A stretch of 64,000 nucleotides of DNA from Phenylobacterium immobile (ATCC 35973) (GCF_001375595.1 NZ_CVJQ01000001.1:2755001-2819000), one strand, 5' to 3'; positions 46,045-54,874 are shown, numbered from the stretch's first letter. Numbers and translations: made by a program. The notes: generated by a model from the sequence alone, not told the origin.

Positions 46045-47043
46045 ATGAAGCTCAAGGTTCTGTTCGCCATTGGACTGGCGGCGCTCGTCGCGGCGTGTTC
46101 GCCGGCAAAGGAAAAGGCCCCCGAGGCTAGTGGTCGCACGACCATCCGGTTCGCAACCGACTGGCGCGCCCAGGCCGAACAGGGCGGCTTCTACCAGGCC
46201 CTGGCCAGCGGCGAGTACGCCAAGCGCGGACTGGACGTGCAGATCATCCAGGGCGGGCCCGGCGTGAACGTGCCCCAGTTGGTGGCCACGGGGGCCGTCG
46301 AGATGGGCACGGGCTCCAACAGCTTCATCGCCCTGAACCTCGCCCAGGAGGGCGCGCCCGTGAAGGCGGTCGCCGCCTTCATGCAGAAGGATCCGCAGGT
46401 CCTGATCGCCCACCCCGACCAAGGGATCGAGACCATCGCCGACCTGAAGGGCCACCCGATCCTCCTGTCCGACGCGTCGGTCACGGCCTTCTGGGTGTGG
46501 CTGAAGGCCAAGTACGGGTTCACCGACAGCCAGATCCGCAAGTACAACTTCAACTCCGCCCCGTTCCTGTCGGACAAGCGCGTGGCCCAGCAGGGCTACC
46601 TGACCAGCGAGCCCTATACGATCGAGAAGGAAGCGGGCCTGAAGCCCAAGGTCTTCCTGCTCGCCGACAACGGCTACCCGGGCTACGCGGCCATGGCGCT
46701 CGCGTCAGACAAGCTGATCGCGGCGAAGCCTGCGGCGGTGAAGGCCTTCGTCGAGGCGACCGCCAAGGGCTGGGACGACTACCTGAACGGCGATTCCGCG
46801 GCGGCCGACGCGATGATCCGCAAGGACAACCCGGAGATGACCCAGGAACTGCTCGACCAGGCCAAGGTCAAGCTGCGCGACAACGCCATCGTAGGCGGCT
46901 CGCCTGTGGTGGCCACGGGGATGATGACGGACGCCCGCTGGAAGGACTTCTTCGACATGGCGTCCAGCCAGGGGGTCTATCCGAAGACGCTGGACTACAA
47001 GCGCGCCTATACGCTGCAGTTTGTTGGCCCGCCCGCGCCGTGA
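46045..47043 (+). CDS. ABC transporter substrate-binding lipoprotein (NitT/TauT, NMT1-like)
   Basis: 332 residues from ATG 46045 with GAAGAGGG 6 bases upstream; ATG 46039 is too close to it. Lipobox LVAACS directs lipid attachment. The SBP fold shows TIRFATDWRAQAEQGGFYQA, GGPGVNVPQLVATGAVEMGT and LSDKRVAQQGYLTSEPYTIE, typical of the NMT1/SsuA/TauA family that brings in sulfonates, nitrate, HMP or other small organics. Its three-gene operon overlaps by 4 bases at each junction. No catabolic gene adjoins it, so the substrate is open. Confidence 0.88.
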   Translation: MKLKVLFAIGLAALVAACSPAKEKAPEASGRTTIRFATDWRAQAEQGGFYQALASGEYAKRGLDVQIIQGGPGVNVPQLVATGAVEMGTGSNSFIALNLAQEGAPVKAVAAFMQKDPQVLIAHPDQGIETIADLKGHPILLSDASVTAFWVWLKAKYGFTDSQIRKYNFNSAPFLSDKRVAQQGYLTSEPYTIEKEAGLKPKVFLLADNGYPGYAAMALASDKLIAAKPAAVKAFVEATAKGWDDYLNGDSAAADAMIRKDNPEMTQELLDQAKVKLRDNAIVGGSPVVATGMMTDARWKDFFDMASSQGVYPKTLDYKRAYTLQFVGPPAP

Positions 47044-47765
47044 TCGCCGCACTTCAGGACGTCGACGTCGACTACGCCCGCGGTCGCGCCCTGGGCCCGT
47101 TCAGCCTGACGCTGGAGCCCGGCGCCATCACGGCCCTGGTCGGGCCGTCCGGTTGCGGCAAGTCGACGGCGTTGCGGCTGCTGGCCGGGCTGGAGCAGCC
47201 GACGCGCGGAACCGTCACCCGCGCGGCCGGGCGCGGCGAGACGGCGGTGGTCTTCCAGTCGGCGACCTTGGCGCCGTGGCTCTCAGCGCAGGCCAATGTG
47301 AGCTTGCCGCTGGAGCTCGCGGGCGCGCGGGACGCCGGGCCGCGCGCGGCCGCGGCCTTGGAGCGAGTCGGGCTCGCAGCGGCCACGGCGGCGAGGCCGG
47401 CGCAACTTTCGGGTGGCATGGCCATGCGCGTGTCCCTCGCGCGGGCGCTGGTGACCGACCCCAAGCTGCTGTTGCTGGACGAGCCGTTCGCGGCTCTCGA
47501 CGAGATCACGCGGCGCCGGCTCGCGGACGATATCCTGGCGCTGTGGGCGACCTCCAAGCCGGCCATCGTCTTCGTCACCCACAATGTAGAGGAAGCGGTC
47601 TACCTGGCCTCCAAGGTGGTGGTGATGACGCCAGGTCCCGGCCGGATTGCGGGAACGTTTGAGACACCGCCCCTGCCCCGGCCGGCCGGCTTCCGTGTAA
47701 CGCCGGAGTTCCGCGCCTGCGTCGAGCAGGTCAGCCACGCCCTGGAAGGCGCCGGCGCCCTATGA
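47040..47765 (+). CDS. ABC transporter ATP-binding protein (NitT/TauT type)
   Basis: 241 residues from a GTG at 47040 that overlaps the preceding stop. Walker A VGPSGCGKST, signature LSGGMAMRVSLARAL, Walker B LLLLDEPFAALDE and the switch FVTHNVEEAV. Drives import through the permease downstream. The Q-loop reads VFQSATLAPWL, usual for the family. Confidence 0.93.
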   Translation: MIAALQDVDVDYARGRALGPFSLTLEPGAITALVGPSGCGKSTALRLLAGLEQPTRGTVTRAAGRGETAVVFQSATLAPWLSAQANVSLPLELAGARDAGPRAAAALERVGLAAATAARPAQLSGGMAMRVSLARALVTDPKLLLLDEPFAALDEITRRRLADDILALWATSKPAIVFVTHNVEEAVYLASKVVVMTPGPGRIAGTFETPPLPRPAGFRVTPEFRACVEQVSHALEGAGAL

Positions 47766-48529
47766 ACCGCGCGATCTACATCCTGGCGCCCCTGGGCCTG
47801 ATCGCCGTCCTGCTCGGCGGCTGGGAGATGGCCTGCCGGGCGCTGGAGGTTCCCGCCTATTTCCTCCCCGCGCCCTCGGCCATCGCCAAGGCGCTGGTCG
47901 CCGACTTCGCCTCGCTCCTGGTCTCGGCCTGGAACACCCTGGCCATGGCGCTGCTGGCCCTGGTGGTCGCCAGCGTGCTGGCCCAGACGCTCGCCCTCAC
48001 CGTCGCCCTGTCGCCCACCCTGGAGCGCGCGGTCCGCCCACTGGCCGTCGTCCTGCAGGTCACGCCGGTGGTGGCGCTGGCCCCGTTGGTGCTGATCTGG
48101 GCCGGCCTTGACCACCCAGGCCGCGCGATCATCGCCCTGGCGGCGGTCGTCGCCTTCTTCCCGATCTTCTCGGGCGCGCTCACTGGGCTGAAGGCCGCGG
48201 ACCCGGATCTAGAGCGGGTTTTCGACCTCTATGGCGCGACCCGCCTGCAGCGTCTGGTCCGCCTGCGCCTGCCCTCGGCCGTGCCGTTCCTGCTGGAGGG
48301 CCACAAGGTCGCCGCCGGCCTCGCGGTGATCGGCGCGGTGGTCGCCGAGTTCGTCGCCGGATCCGGCGGCGCCCAGGGCCTGGCCTGGCGGATCCTGGAA
48401 GCCGGCAACCGCCTGCAGACGGCGCGCATGTTCGCCGCGCTGGTGATGCTGGGACTCCTGGGCGCTGTGCTGCACGCTCTGCTCGAGCGGGCGGAGCAGG
48501 CCGGCCTGAAGTGGTGGCGGGGCCGCTAG
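47762..48529 (+). CDS. ABC transporter permease (NitT/TauT type)
   Basis: 255 residues with about six membrane helices. The EAA loop that contacts the ATPase is seen in RVFDLYGATRLQRLVRLRLP. N-terminal ILAPLGLIAVLLGGWEMA and AYFLPAPSAIAKAL match SsuC/TauC proteins. Start overlaps the ATPase stop by 4 bases, completing the importer operon. Confidence 0.92.
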   Translation: MNRAIYILAPLGLIAVLLGGWEMACRALEVPAYFLPAPSAIAKALVADFASLLVSAWNTLAMALLALVVASVLAQTLALTVALSPTLERAVRPLAVVLQVTPVVALAPLVLIWAGLDHPGRAIIALAAVVAFFPIFSGALTGLKAADPDLERVFDLYGATRLQRLVRLRLPSAVPFLLEGHKVAAGLAVIGAVVAEFVAGSGGAQGLAWRILEAGNRLQTARMFAALVMLGLLGAVLHALLERAEQAGLKWWRGR

Positions 48530-48530
48530 A

Positions 48531-49523
48531 CTACTTCGGTGGCGACGGAATTTCTGGCTCGAACCGAAAGGGGATAGTGACGTCGCCGCCGGCGGTTGGC
48601 AGGCCCTCATCGCTCCAAACCGACATGCGCGAAGTGTGCGCAAGCCGAACGGCCGCGGCGCCAAAGCCTTCGCCCTGGGGCGTCTCGCGGATCGGCTGAC
48701 AGGCCTGCAGAACGCCATCAGCGATCACCCGGCATTTCACCAGCTCCGAGCCCCCGCGCCCGGCCTTTCGCGCCGCCTCAGGAAAGACTTCCGCGAGATC
48801 CGCTGCTGTCGGCAATTGGCGCCAAGTCGGCTTGCCGACCCGCCGCTCACCCTTCAGGGCGCCGGTTGGAAAGGTCACGTTGACCATCGCTTTGATTTCT
48901 CGGCGCTGAAGGTCAGGTGATAGAGCTGGCCCTTGGAAGAGCGGCGAGAGCTTGCGCGCCGCCGCGGCAAAGCCCATCCGCCGGGGCGTCTCTTCGTGCA
49001 CCTCGCAGGCGCTCAGCGTCCCTGTCTTCGAGTAGCGGCACATCAGGGTCACGCGACCCGGCGCGCCTTCTTCTCGCGCCCGCCCCGGATAGCTGGCCAC
49101 AAGTTGATCGAAGTCGGGGGCTTTCAACCATTGGGGGGCCCGCAGGACGCTCGCACCGGTCTGCGCCATGGGACCTTCAATCCGCCAGCGGATTGGCACG
49201 CGCACGATCCCATCGGGGAACGGCTTTCCGTCTCTCGTCAAAGGGCGCATGCGGAACACCGGAGTCATCGCCAGCGCGGCCTCGCCGAAACCCATCCCCA
49301 GAGGCGCCTCGTGGAACACCTTGCAGGCATGCAGGCCCCCTTCAACATTGACCCTGCATTCAACGAAGGCTTCGCCGGCGACGCCTTCGCGGGCCGCTTG
49401 GGTGGGCACGACGCGCCACATCTCCTCCTGGGTGGGTTTCTGGATCCAGTCGGGTTGACTAATCACCTCGGCGAACGCCGGTGACGTTAAGGCTAAGCTG
49501 GCCGCCACCAGTACTCGCTTCAT
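48531..49523 (-). CDS. Exported protein with three TonB C-terminal-like repeats
   Basis: 330 residues: signal peptide MKRVLVAASLALTSPAFA, then three diverged copies of one unit at about 25-120, 130-225 and 230-325. Each opens PxW..P (PDWIQKPT, PQWLKAPD, PTWRQLPT), has a cysteine pair around G-x-L (VECRVNVEGGLHACKV, LMCRYSKTGTLSACEV, VKCRVIADGVLQACQP) and a G-x-GFG-x-AA helix. The unit resembles the TonB C-terminal fold. No membrane anchor or proline-rich spacer, so it is unlikely to be a classical TonB. Convergent with the importer operon. Confidence 0.75.
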   Translation of the reverse strand: MKRVLVAASLALTSPAFAEVISQPDWIQKPTQEEMWRVVPTQAAREGVAGEAFVECRVNVEGGLHACKVFHEAPLGMGFGEAALAMTPVFRMRPLTRDGKPFPDGIVRVPIRWRIEGPMAQTGASVLRAPQWLKAPDFDQLVASYPGRAREEGAPGRVTLMCRYSKTGTLSACEVHEETPRRMGFAAAARKLSPLFQGPALSPDLQRREIKAMVNVTFPTGALKGERRVGKPTWRQLPTAADLAEVFPEAARKAGRGGSELVKCRVIADGVLQACQPIRETPQGEGFGAAAVRLAHTSRMSVWSDEGLPTAGGDVTIPFRFEPEIPSPPK

Positions 49524-49567
49524 CGCGTCCTCACGCCTTTGCGGAGGACTATAGCGCGTGCTTCTAG

Positions 49568-50197
49568 CTAGACCATGGCCGTCCGCCGCGTCAGCCGGGC
49601 GAAGGCGTCTTCGGCGATGACGGAGAGACCGTGGCAGCCTTCCTCGCTGAAGATCTCGATGGCGGCGTCGAGGGCGAAGAGAGCGCCGGGCAGGCGGGCG
49701 TCGCCTTCGCCGAGAACCTCGGCTCGCGCCTCGTAAAGCCGGGCGAGTTGGAGTTGCGCGAGCGCCCAGTCGAGCGGTTCGGCGGCGGCGTCGAGCGCCG
49801 CCAGCTCCATCTTGGCGGCGGCCTCGGCGGCGTCGGCCAGACCCAGATCGCCGGTCAGGGCCGCCGCGCGGGCGGCGCAGACGGCGCGGGCGTTGATCAG
49901 CAGGCCGCGCAGGGTGGTGTCGGCCGAGGCGGCGGGGACTTCGCGCAGGATCTGGTTGGCGCGGTCGAAGGCGGTGACGGCCTGTTCGAACAGGCGCTCA
50001 TCGCCATCGAGTTCGGCCTTAGCCTTGAGCGTGAGCCCCAAGGCGAACTCGGTGCGCGCCCAGGCGACGGGCCGCTCGTTGCGGTCCAGTCCGTGCAGCG
50101 CCTCGGTCAATATCTCCAGCTCGCGATCCAGCACGCCGCCGTCGCCGGCCGCGGCGGCGTCGAACACACGCTTCAACTCGTCGCTGGCTTCAAACAT
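49568..50197 (-). CDS. Hypothetical helical-repeat (TPR-like) protein, CtrA box upstream
   Basis: 209 residues from ATG 50197 (MFEASDELKRVFDAAAAG); ATGs at 50230 and 50290 are alternatives. Entirely helical, acidic and Ala-rich, with TPR-like pairs (ERPVAWARTEFALGLTLKAK, FEQAVTAFDRANQILREV, EPLDWALAQLQLARLYEARA). No named family recognised. A perfect TTAA-N7-TTAA box 87 bases upstream suggests cell-cycle control by CtrA if this is a Caulobacterales genome. Confidence 0.65.
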   Translation of the reverse strand: MFEASDELKRVFDAAAAGDGGVLDRELEILTEALHGLDRNERPVAWARTEFALGLTLKAKAELDGDERLFEQAVTAFDRANQILREVPAASADTTLRGLLINARAVCAARAAALTGDLGLADAAEAAAKMELAALDAAAEPLDWALAQLQLARLYEARAEVLGEGDARLPGALFALDAAIEIFSEEGCHGLSVIAEDAFARLTRRTAMV

Positions 50198-50283
50198 GGC
50201 GCCGCCCCAGGTCCGCGGCCGTGAGCGCATGAAACGCTCTGCCTTGGTCTTCCAGGCGCTAAGAAAAGCGGGGGTGGTGGAAA

Positions 50284-50298
50284 TTAACAAGAGATTAA
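50284..50298. promoter_or_regulatory. CtrA-type binding site (TTAA-N7-TTAA)
   Basis: TTAACAAGAGATTAA matches the consensus TTAA-N7-TTAA exactly, in a window of about 68% GC where the chance of this is small. It lies in a short AT-rich intergenic region with a further GTTAAC 14 bases on (50312) and is upstream only of the minus-strand helical-repeat gene. Confidence 0.6.
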
Positions 50299-50369
50299 AA
50301 CCTTGGGTATGGTTAACGAGTCCTTCGTCATGACTGTAAAGCGTTGAGGAATCTCGTTGTTCCCGCGCT

Positions 50370-50896
50370 CTAGATTTTGTGACTTTCCGGCAGTGTCCGC
50401 AGGAACGCCGCGACCGCGCCCTTGGACTGCAGGCGGACGACGCGGCAGTGGGAGGGGGCGGCGGTCGCCAGGGCGGCGATCTTCTGACGTATCGAGGTCC
50501 GCGTCGTCCAAACGTAGCGCAGGAATTCCGGCAGCATATCGAGGCGTTCGGGACAGCCGTCCGGCAGATCCGGCCGCGACTTTCCGAGCATGGTCAGGCT
50601 GCGGCGGATCACTCGGCCGACCCGCAAGGCGAAAGGGAGGTCGAGCCAGATCAGCATGTCGGCGCGCGACAGACGATTGGGCCAGGTCACCGAGTGGCCG
50701 CCCTCGAAGATCCATTCGTCACGCGCCTCGACCTCGAGGCAGAGCCGCGTCTTTTCCTCGCGTGTCCGCTCGACCAGCCGTCCTGCCAATGGATGAGATC
50801 GATGTGAACGACCGCCAGGCCGGTGCGCTCGCCCAGCTGGCGGGCGAGCGTGCTCTTCCCTGAGCCCGGCTGGCCGACGATCATGATGCGTTGCAT
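50370..50896 (-). pseudogene. P-loop nucleoside/adenylate kinase-like (FlaR-type) gene with a frameshift
   Basis: The N-terminal 41 codons from ATG 50896 read MQRIMIVGQPGSGKSTLARQ through VVHIDLIHWQDGW. At 50774 one G is missing from what should be GGCTGGGTC, and the family continues in the next frame as VERTREEKTRLCLEVEARDE, WIFEGGHSVTWPNRL, DMLIWLDLPFALRVGRVIRR. Restored, it is about 175 residues, the size of 'DNA topology modulation protein' AAA kinases. As read the P-loop half is cut off after about 70 residues. Confidence 0.8.
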
Positions 50897-50941
50897 GGCG
50901 GCCACCCTCTCCTGGGGCCGGGGAAACCTAGCGTCGAACAG

Positions 50942-51691
50942 CTAGGCCGTGAAGATCGCGGCCAGCTCATCGGCGGTCGCGATTCGCCAATCGCCCGGCT
51001 CCAGATCCGCCGGCAGATCGAGGCCGCCGATGCGATCGCGATGGAGCGCTTCGACGTGGTTGCCGACGGCGGCGAACATCCGGCGGACCTGATGGTAGCG
51101 GCCTTCCGTGATGGTCAGGCGCGCCTGCGTCTCTGAGAGCGGCTCCAGCGCCGCCGGCGCCAGGGGATCGGCCTCATTCTCGAGCACGAGCGTCCCGGCC
51201 GCGAAGGTCGCGCCCTCGCCGCCGTTCAGCGGGCGCGCCAAGGTCGCTGCATAACGCTTGGCGATCATGGCCTTGGGCGAGATCACCCGATGCAGGAAGG
51301 GGCCGTCGTCGGTGATCAGGAGGAGGCCTGAGGTGTCCTTGTCGAGACGCCCGATCGTGGACAGGCCTGGCTCGCGCGCGCGCCAGCGCTGCGGCAGGAG
51401 TTCATAAACCGTTCGACCCGCCTCGCGGTGTGAACAAACCACCCCGAGAGGCTTGTGCATGACGAGCGTCAGGGGCGCCGGGGGATCGATCGGCTGGCCC
51501 GCGACGAGCAGGCGAGTGGGCAGGTCGGCGGTGACCGCGATCTTGGCGCCGGAGTCTTTCAGAGGCCGGCCGTCCAGCACAACCTGCCCACGGGCGACGA
51601 GGGCCGTGACCTCGCGGCGCGAGCCGTAGCCGAGGTTGGCGAGCAGGCGATCGAGCCTGGCCATCAAAGGCTTGGCGGGCTTTTCGCTCAC
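50942..51691 (-). CDS. rsuA: 16S rRNA pseudouridine synthase RsuA family
   Basis: 249 residues from a GTG at 51691 overlapping the preceding stop. S4 domain (about 11-70: ARLDRLLANLGYGSRREVTA) and catalytic Asp117 in IGRLDKDTSGLLL; KPLGVVCSHRE and EGRYHQVRRMFAAVGNHV are family blocks. It makes pseudouridine 516 in 16S rRNA (or a close relative with 23S specificity). Part of a tightly overlapping rsuA-rsmC-prfC set devoted to translation. Confidence 0.9.
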   Translation of the reverse strand: MSEKPAKPLMARLDRLLANLGYGSRREVTALVARGQVVLDGRPLKDSGAKIAVTADLPTRLLVAGQPIDPPAPLTLVMHKPLGVVCSHREAGRTVYELLPQRWRAREPGLSTIGRLDKDTSGLLLITDDGPFLHRVISPKAMIAKRYAATLARPLNGGEGATFAAGTLVLENEADPLAPAALEPLSETQARLTITEGRYHQVRRMFAAVGNHVEALHRDRIGGLDLPADLEPGDWRIATADELAAIFTA

Positions 51692-52599
51692 CGCCGCGCC
51701 TCATAGAGCTTGTAGCCCTGAGCGTCGCCGATTGGCGTGACCGCGGCGAAGGCCTCGCGAAGGACCGCCTCATAGGGCAGGTGCCGATTGGCGACGAGGC
51801 GCAGTGTCCCGCCGGCACGAAGCATCGCTGCGGCGGCGCGAATAAAAGCCTGGCCGAGCGCCTTGTCCTCCGAGCCGCCATCGTGGAACGGCGGGTTCAT
51901 CACAACGAAGTCGAGATCGCTCGGTGCGTCCGTCCAGCGCCGGACGTCGGCCCAGGCCAGGCGCATCCGCGGATCGCTCAGATTGCGCTGGGCGCAGGCG
52001 ATGGCGCGCCCGTCCACGTCCACGCCATGCAGCGTCGTCACCGTCGGCGAACCGAGGAGCGCGGCCGACAGGGCGCCGATCCCGCAGCCCAGGTCCGCGC
52101 CGGCCCCCGCCAGCCCGTCGAGGGCCTGCATGAGCAGCGCGCTGCCAGGATCGATCCGGTCCCAGCTGAAGACGCCGGGCTGGGTCCACAGGCCAAGCTC
52201 GGCCGACAGCCGCGGCGCTCCGGCCGCGATCGCCGCATCCAGCCCGGTGATCTCCGCCGGACGCGAGGCGAAGCAGAAGCGGTGGTGCTTGCGCGCGTCC
52301 TCGGCGACCTCGCAGCCGAACCCCTGCAACAGGGCCTTCAGGCGCTGGCCGCCCTTGTCCTTGGGCGCGAACAGGACGAGCCGCCCGCCCGGCGCCAGAG
52401 CCCGAAAGGCCAGCGCCGTCACATAGGCCCGCTCCGCCACGCCAGGCGGCGCCAGCACATGGGCCGAGGCCAGCGACCCGGGCGCGATTTCGGCGAGGTC
52501 CGCTGATCCGGGGATCAGCGGCGAGGTCTGGACTGCGCCGGTTGGGACTTCGATCAGGCCGGGCGACGGCGCGCCGTAGACGATGGCGGAGGGGTTCAA
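51688..52599 (-). CDS. RsmC-like rRNA (guanine-N2) methyltransferase
   Basis: 303 residues starting at TTG 52599, whose TTGA overlaps the prfC stop by 4 bases. Two tandem Rossmann-like halves as in RsmC: a degenerate N-terminal one (LAPGGRLVLFAPKDKGGQR) and a catalytic one with ADLGCGIGALSAALL and the MNPPFHDGG motif of base N-methylases. RsmC methylates G1207 of 16S rRNA; the exact target here is inferred. Overlap with rsuA supports an rRNA-modifying role. Confidence 0.87.
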   Translation of the reverse strand: MNPSAIVYGAPSPGLIEVPTGAVQTSPLIPGSADLAEIAPGSLASAHVLAPPGVAERAYVTALAFRALAPGGRLVLFAPKDKGGQRLKALLQGFGCEVAEDARKHHRFCFASRPAEITGLDAAIAAGAPRLSAELGLWTQPGVFSWDRIDPGSALLMQALDGLAGAGADLGCGIGALSAALLGSPTVTTLHGVDVDGRAIACAQRNLSDPRMRLAWADVRRWTDAPSDLDFVVMNPPFHDGGSEDKALGQAFIRAAAAMLRAGGTLRLVANRHLPYEAVLREAFAAVTPIGDAQGYKLYEARR

Positions 52600-54191
52600 G
52601 CGCGTTCCTTGGAGCGCTCGAAGCGGACCTTGGGATAGCGGTCGGCGGCGTAGTTAATGTCCCAGGACGACTTGGCGAGATAGACGGGTTGCTCGTCGAT
52701 GTCGGTCCCGATCGCCGAGCGGTGCTTGGCGACGAAGTCTTCGACGTCGGCCTTGTCGCCGCCCAGCCAGCGGGCTTCCGCATAGGGGCTGGGTTCGAAG
52801 ATGACCTGCAGTTGATACTCGTTGGCCAGGCGGTCGGCCATGACCTCGAACTGCAGCTGGCCCACGGCGCCGACGATGAAATCCGAGCCGAGCGCCGGCC
52901 GGAAGAGCTGGGTCACCCCTTCCTCGGCCAAGCCTTCCAGCGCCTTCTTCAGGTGCTTGGCCTTCAGCGGATCCTTGACCCGCACGCGCTGGAGGATCTC
53001 CGGCGCGAAGTTGGGCAAGCCGGCGAACCGCAAGGCGCCGCTCTCGGACAGGCTGTCGCCGACGCGCAGCACGCCGTGATTGGGGATGCCGATGACATCC
53101 CCGGCGAAGGCTTCTTCCGCCAGCTCGCGGTCGGAGGCGAAGAACATGATCGGCGCATTGACCGACAGCTGGCGGCCGGTGTTCTGCACCTTCAGTTTCA
53201 TGCCGCGGGCGAACTGGCCGGAGGTGAGCCGCAGGAAGGCGATCCGGTCGCGGTGGTTTGGATCCATGTTGGCCTGGACCTTGAAGACGAAGCCTGAGAC
53301 CTCGCGGTCGCCCGGGGCGACGTGGGTTTCCTCGCCGCCACGCAACGCCGGCACGGTCTTGGGCGCCGGCGCGTAGGCGCCCAGGCCCTCCAGCAGCTGA
53401 TCGACGCCGAAGTGGCGCAGCGCCGAGCCGAAGAACACGGGCGTCATATGACCTTCGAGGAAGGCCTGCGGATCAAACGGCTTCAGTCCGCCCTGGGCCA
53501 GCTCGGCGTTGTCTGACAGCTCCTCGACTTCATCGGCGTCGAGATAGGAGGCGATGGCGGCGCCCTTGAAGGCGATGGCGTCGGGGTGCTTGTCATCTGC
53601 CTCGCGCTGCTTGGCGAAGGGCAGGAATTTCTGGCTGCGCAGATCCAACATGCCCTTGAACCGCCCGCCCGAGCCAGCCGGCCAATAGAGCGGCGAGGGG
53701 TCCAGCGCTAGTTTCGAGGCGATCTCGTCCAGGAGCTCGAACGGGTCCTGCGCCTCGCGGTCCATCTTGTTGATGAAGGTGACGATCGGGATGTCACGCA
53801 GGCGGCACACCTCGAACAGCTTCAGCGTCTGCGGCTCGATGCCCTTGGCGGCGTCCAGCACCATGACCGCGGCGTCGGCGGCGGTCAGGGTGCGGTAGGT
53901 GTCCTCCGAAAAGTCTTCGTGGCCCGGCGTGTCGAGCAGGTTGAACATCAGGCCTTGGTGGTCGAAGGTCATGACCGAGGCCGAGACCGAGATGCCTCGC
54001 TCGCGCTCGATCTTCATCCAGTCGGACCGGGTGCGGCGGTTCTCGCCGCGGGCCCGCACCGCGCCGGCCGCGCGGATCGCGCCGCCGGCCAGCAGCAGAT
54101 TTTCCGTGAGCGTCGTCTTGCCGGCGTCAGGGTGGGAAATGATGGCGAAGGTCCGCCTGCGGGCGGCCTCGGCGGAAGGTGTGGCGCTCAT
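52596..54191 (-). CDS. prfC: Peptide chain release factor 3 (RF3)
   Basis: 531 residues. GTPase motifs SHPDAGKTTLTE (G1), DTPGHEDFSEDTY (G3) and NKMDREAQDPFELLDEI (G4) followed by the RF3-specific domains (FGVDQLLEGLGAYAPAP, FVFKVQANMDPNHRDRIAF). It recycles RF1/RF2 after termination. First of three overlapping genes; ATG 54191. Confidence 0.95.
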   Translation of the reverse strand: MSATPSAEAARRRTFAIISHPDAGKTTLTENLLLAGGAIRAAGAVRARGENRRTRSDWMKIERERGISVSASVMTFDHQGLMFNLLDTPGHEDFSEDTYRTLTAADAAVMVLDAAKGIEPQTLKLFEVCRLRDIPIVTFINKMDREAQDPFELLDEIASKLALDPSPLYWPAGSGGRFKGMLDLRSQKFLPFAKQREADDKHPDAIAFKGAAIASYLDADEVEELSDNAELAQGGLKPFDPQAFLEGHMTPVFFGSALRHFGVDQLLEGLGAYAPAPKTVPALRGGEETHVAPGDREVSGFVFKVQANMDPNHRDRIAFLRLTSGQFARGMKLKVQNTGRQLSVNAPIMFFASDRELAEEAFAGDVIGIPNHGVLRVGDSLSESGALRFAGLPNFAPEILQRVRVKDPLKAKHLKKALEGLAEEGVTQLFRPALGSDFIVGAVGQLQFEVMADRLANEYQLQVIFEPSPYAEARWLGGDKADVEDFVAKHRSAIGTDIDEQPVYLAKSSWDINYAADRYPKVRFERSKERA

Positions 54192-54335
54192 GGGGGCTGC
54201 CTAGCACCCAAACGTTCAGCTTTCGAGCGGTCACCCGCCTGATACCGGATCAGGCTTGGGCGCCCTGATAGGAAAATTTGCTGGCCCGCGCGGCGCAGCC
54301 GGCGCTCTATTTGCCAAAATCCCAAGGAGATGGTC

Positions 54336-54749
54336 ATGGCGGAAAAACCAGTCGGCCCCGTGCACGCGATCCGGCCGGACGGCAAGGAGATCAAGCTACC
54401 CTACGAGGGCCACCCGATTACGCTCACCCCCACCGAGGGCCGCGTCGTGGTCACCGCGGGCGGCAAGACCATCGCCGACAGCCGGGAGGCCATCACCTTG
54501 AAAGAGGCCGAGTATCCGGCCGTGCAGTACATCCCGCGCAAGGATGTGGACATGTCGCTGCTCACGCCCACCGACAACTACAGCTACTGCGTCTTCAAGG
54601 GCGACTGCAGCTACTACTCGATCCCCGCGGGCGGCGAAAAGTCCGTCAACGCCGTGTGGTCCTACGAAGCCGCCCATGGCGCCGTGACCGAGATCACCGG
54701 TCACGTCGCCTTCTATCCCAGCCGCGTGGACGCGATTACGATCGGCTGA
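54336..54749 (+). CDS. DUF427 domain protein
   Basis: 137 residues. The ATG at 54336 is 6 bases after AAGGAG; the ATG at 54330 abuts it and is rejected. DUF427 pattern: VVVTAGGKTIADSREAITL, YIPRKDVDMSLL, YSYCVFKGDCSYYSI, AVWSYEAAHGAVTEI and GHVAFYPSRVDAI. Small single-domain beta proteins of unknown function. Its TGA overlaps the ATG of the GFA remnant (TGATG), so that gene was once coupled to it. Confidence 0.88.
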   Translation: MAEKPVGPVHAIRPDGKEIKLPYEGHPITLTPTEGRVVVTAGGKTIADSREAITLKEAEYPAVQYIPRKDVDMSLLTPTDNYSYCVFKGDCSYYSIPAGGEKSVNAVWSYEAAHGAVTEITGHVAFYPSRVDAITIG

Positions 54750-54874
54750 TGACACGTCCCATCAAGGGCGCCTGCCGGTGCGGCCGAACCACCTTCGCGG
54801 TGACGGGCGCACCGCTCATCCGGGCCGCCTGCCACTGCACCGGCCGCCAGCAGATAACGGGCTCGGGGGCTTGA
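54749..54874 (+). pseudogene. Truncated GFA-family gene remnant
   Basis: ATG 54749 reads MTRPIKGACRCGRTTFAVTG then APLIRAACHCTGRQQITGSGA and stops at 54874 after 41 residues; GFA proteins have 115-140. The third zinc cysteine of CHCTGCQ is Arg here. The following 170 bases to the next gene show no continuing GFA homology in any frame, so the 3' part was lost. Confidence 0.65.

Noticed and set aside
45702..46130. 142-codon frame through the hairpin region
   Set aside because: Sequence is Arg/Gly/Pro-rich text without domain character, lacks a ribosome site and runs into the importer gene out of frame.
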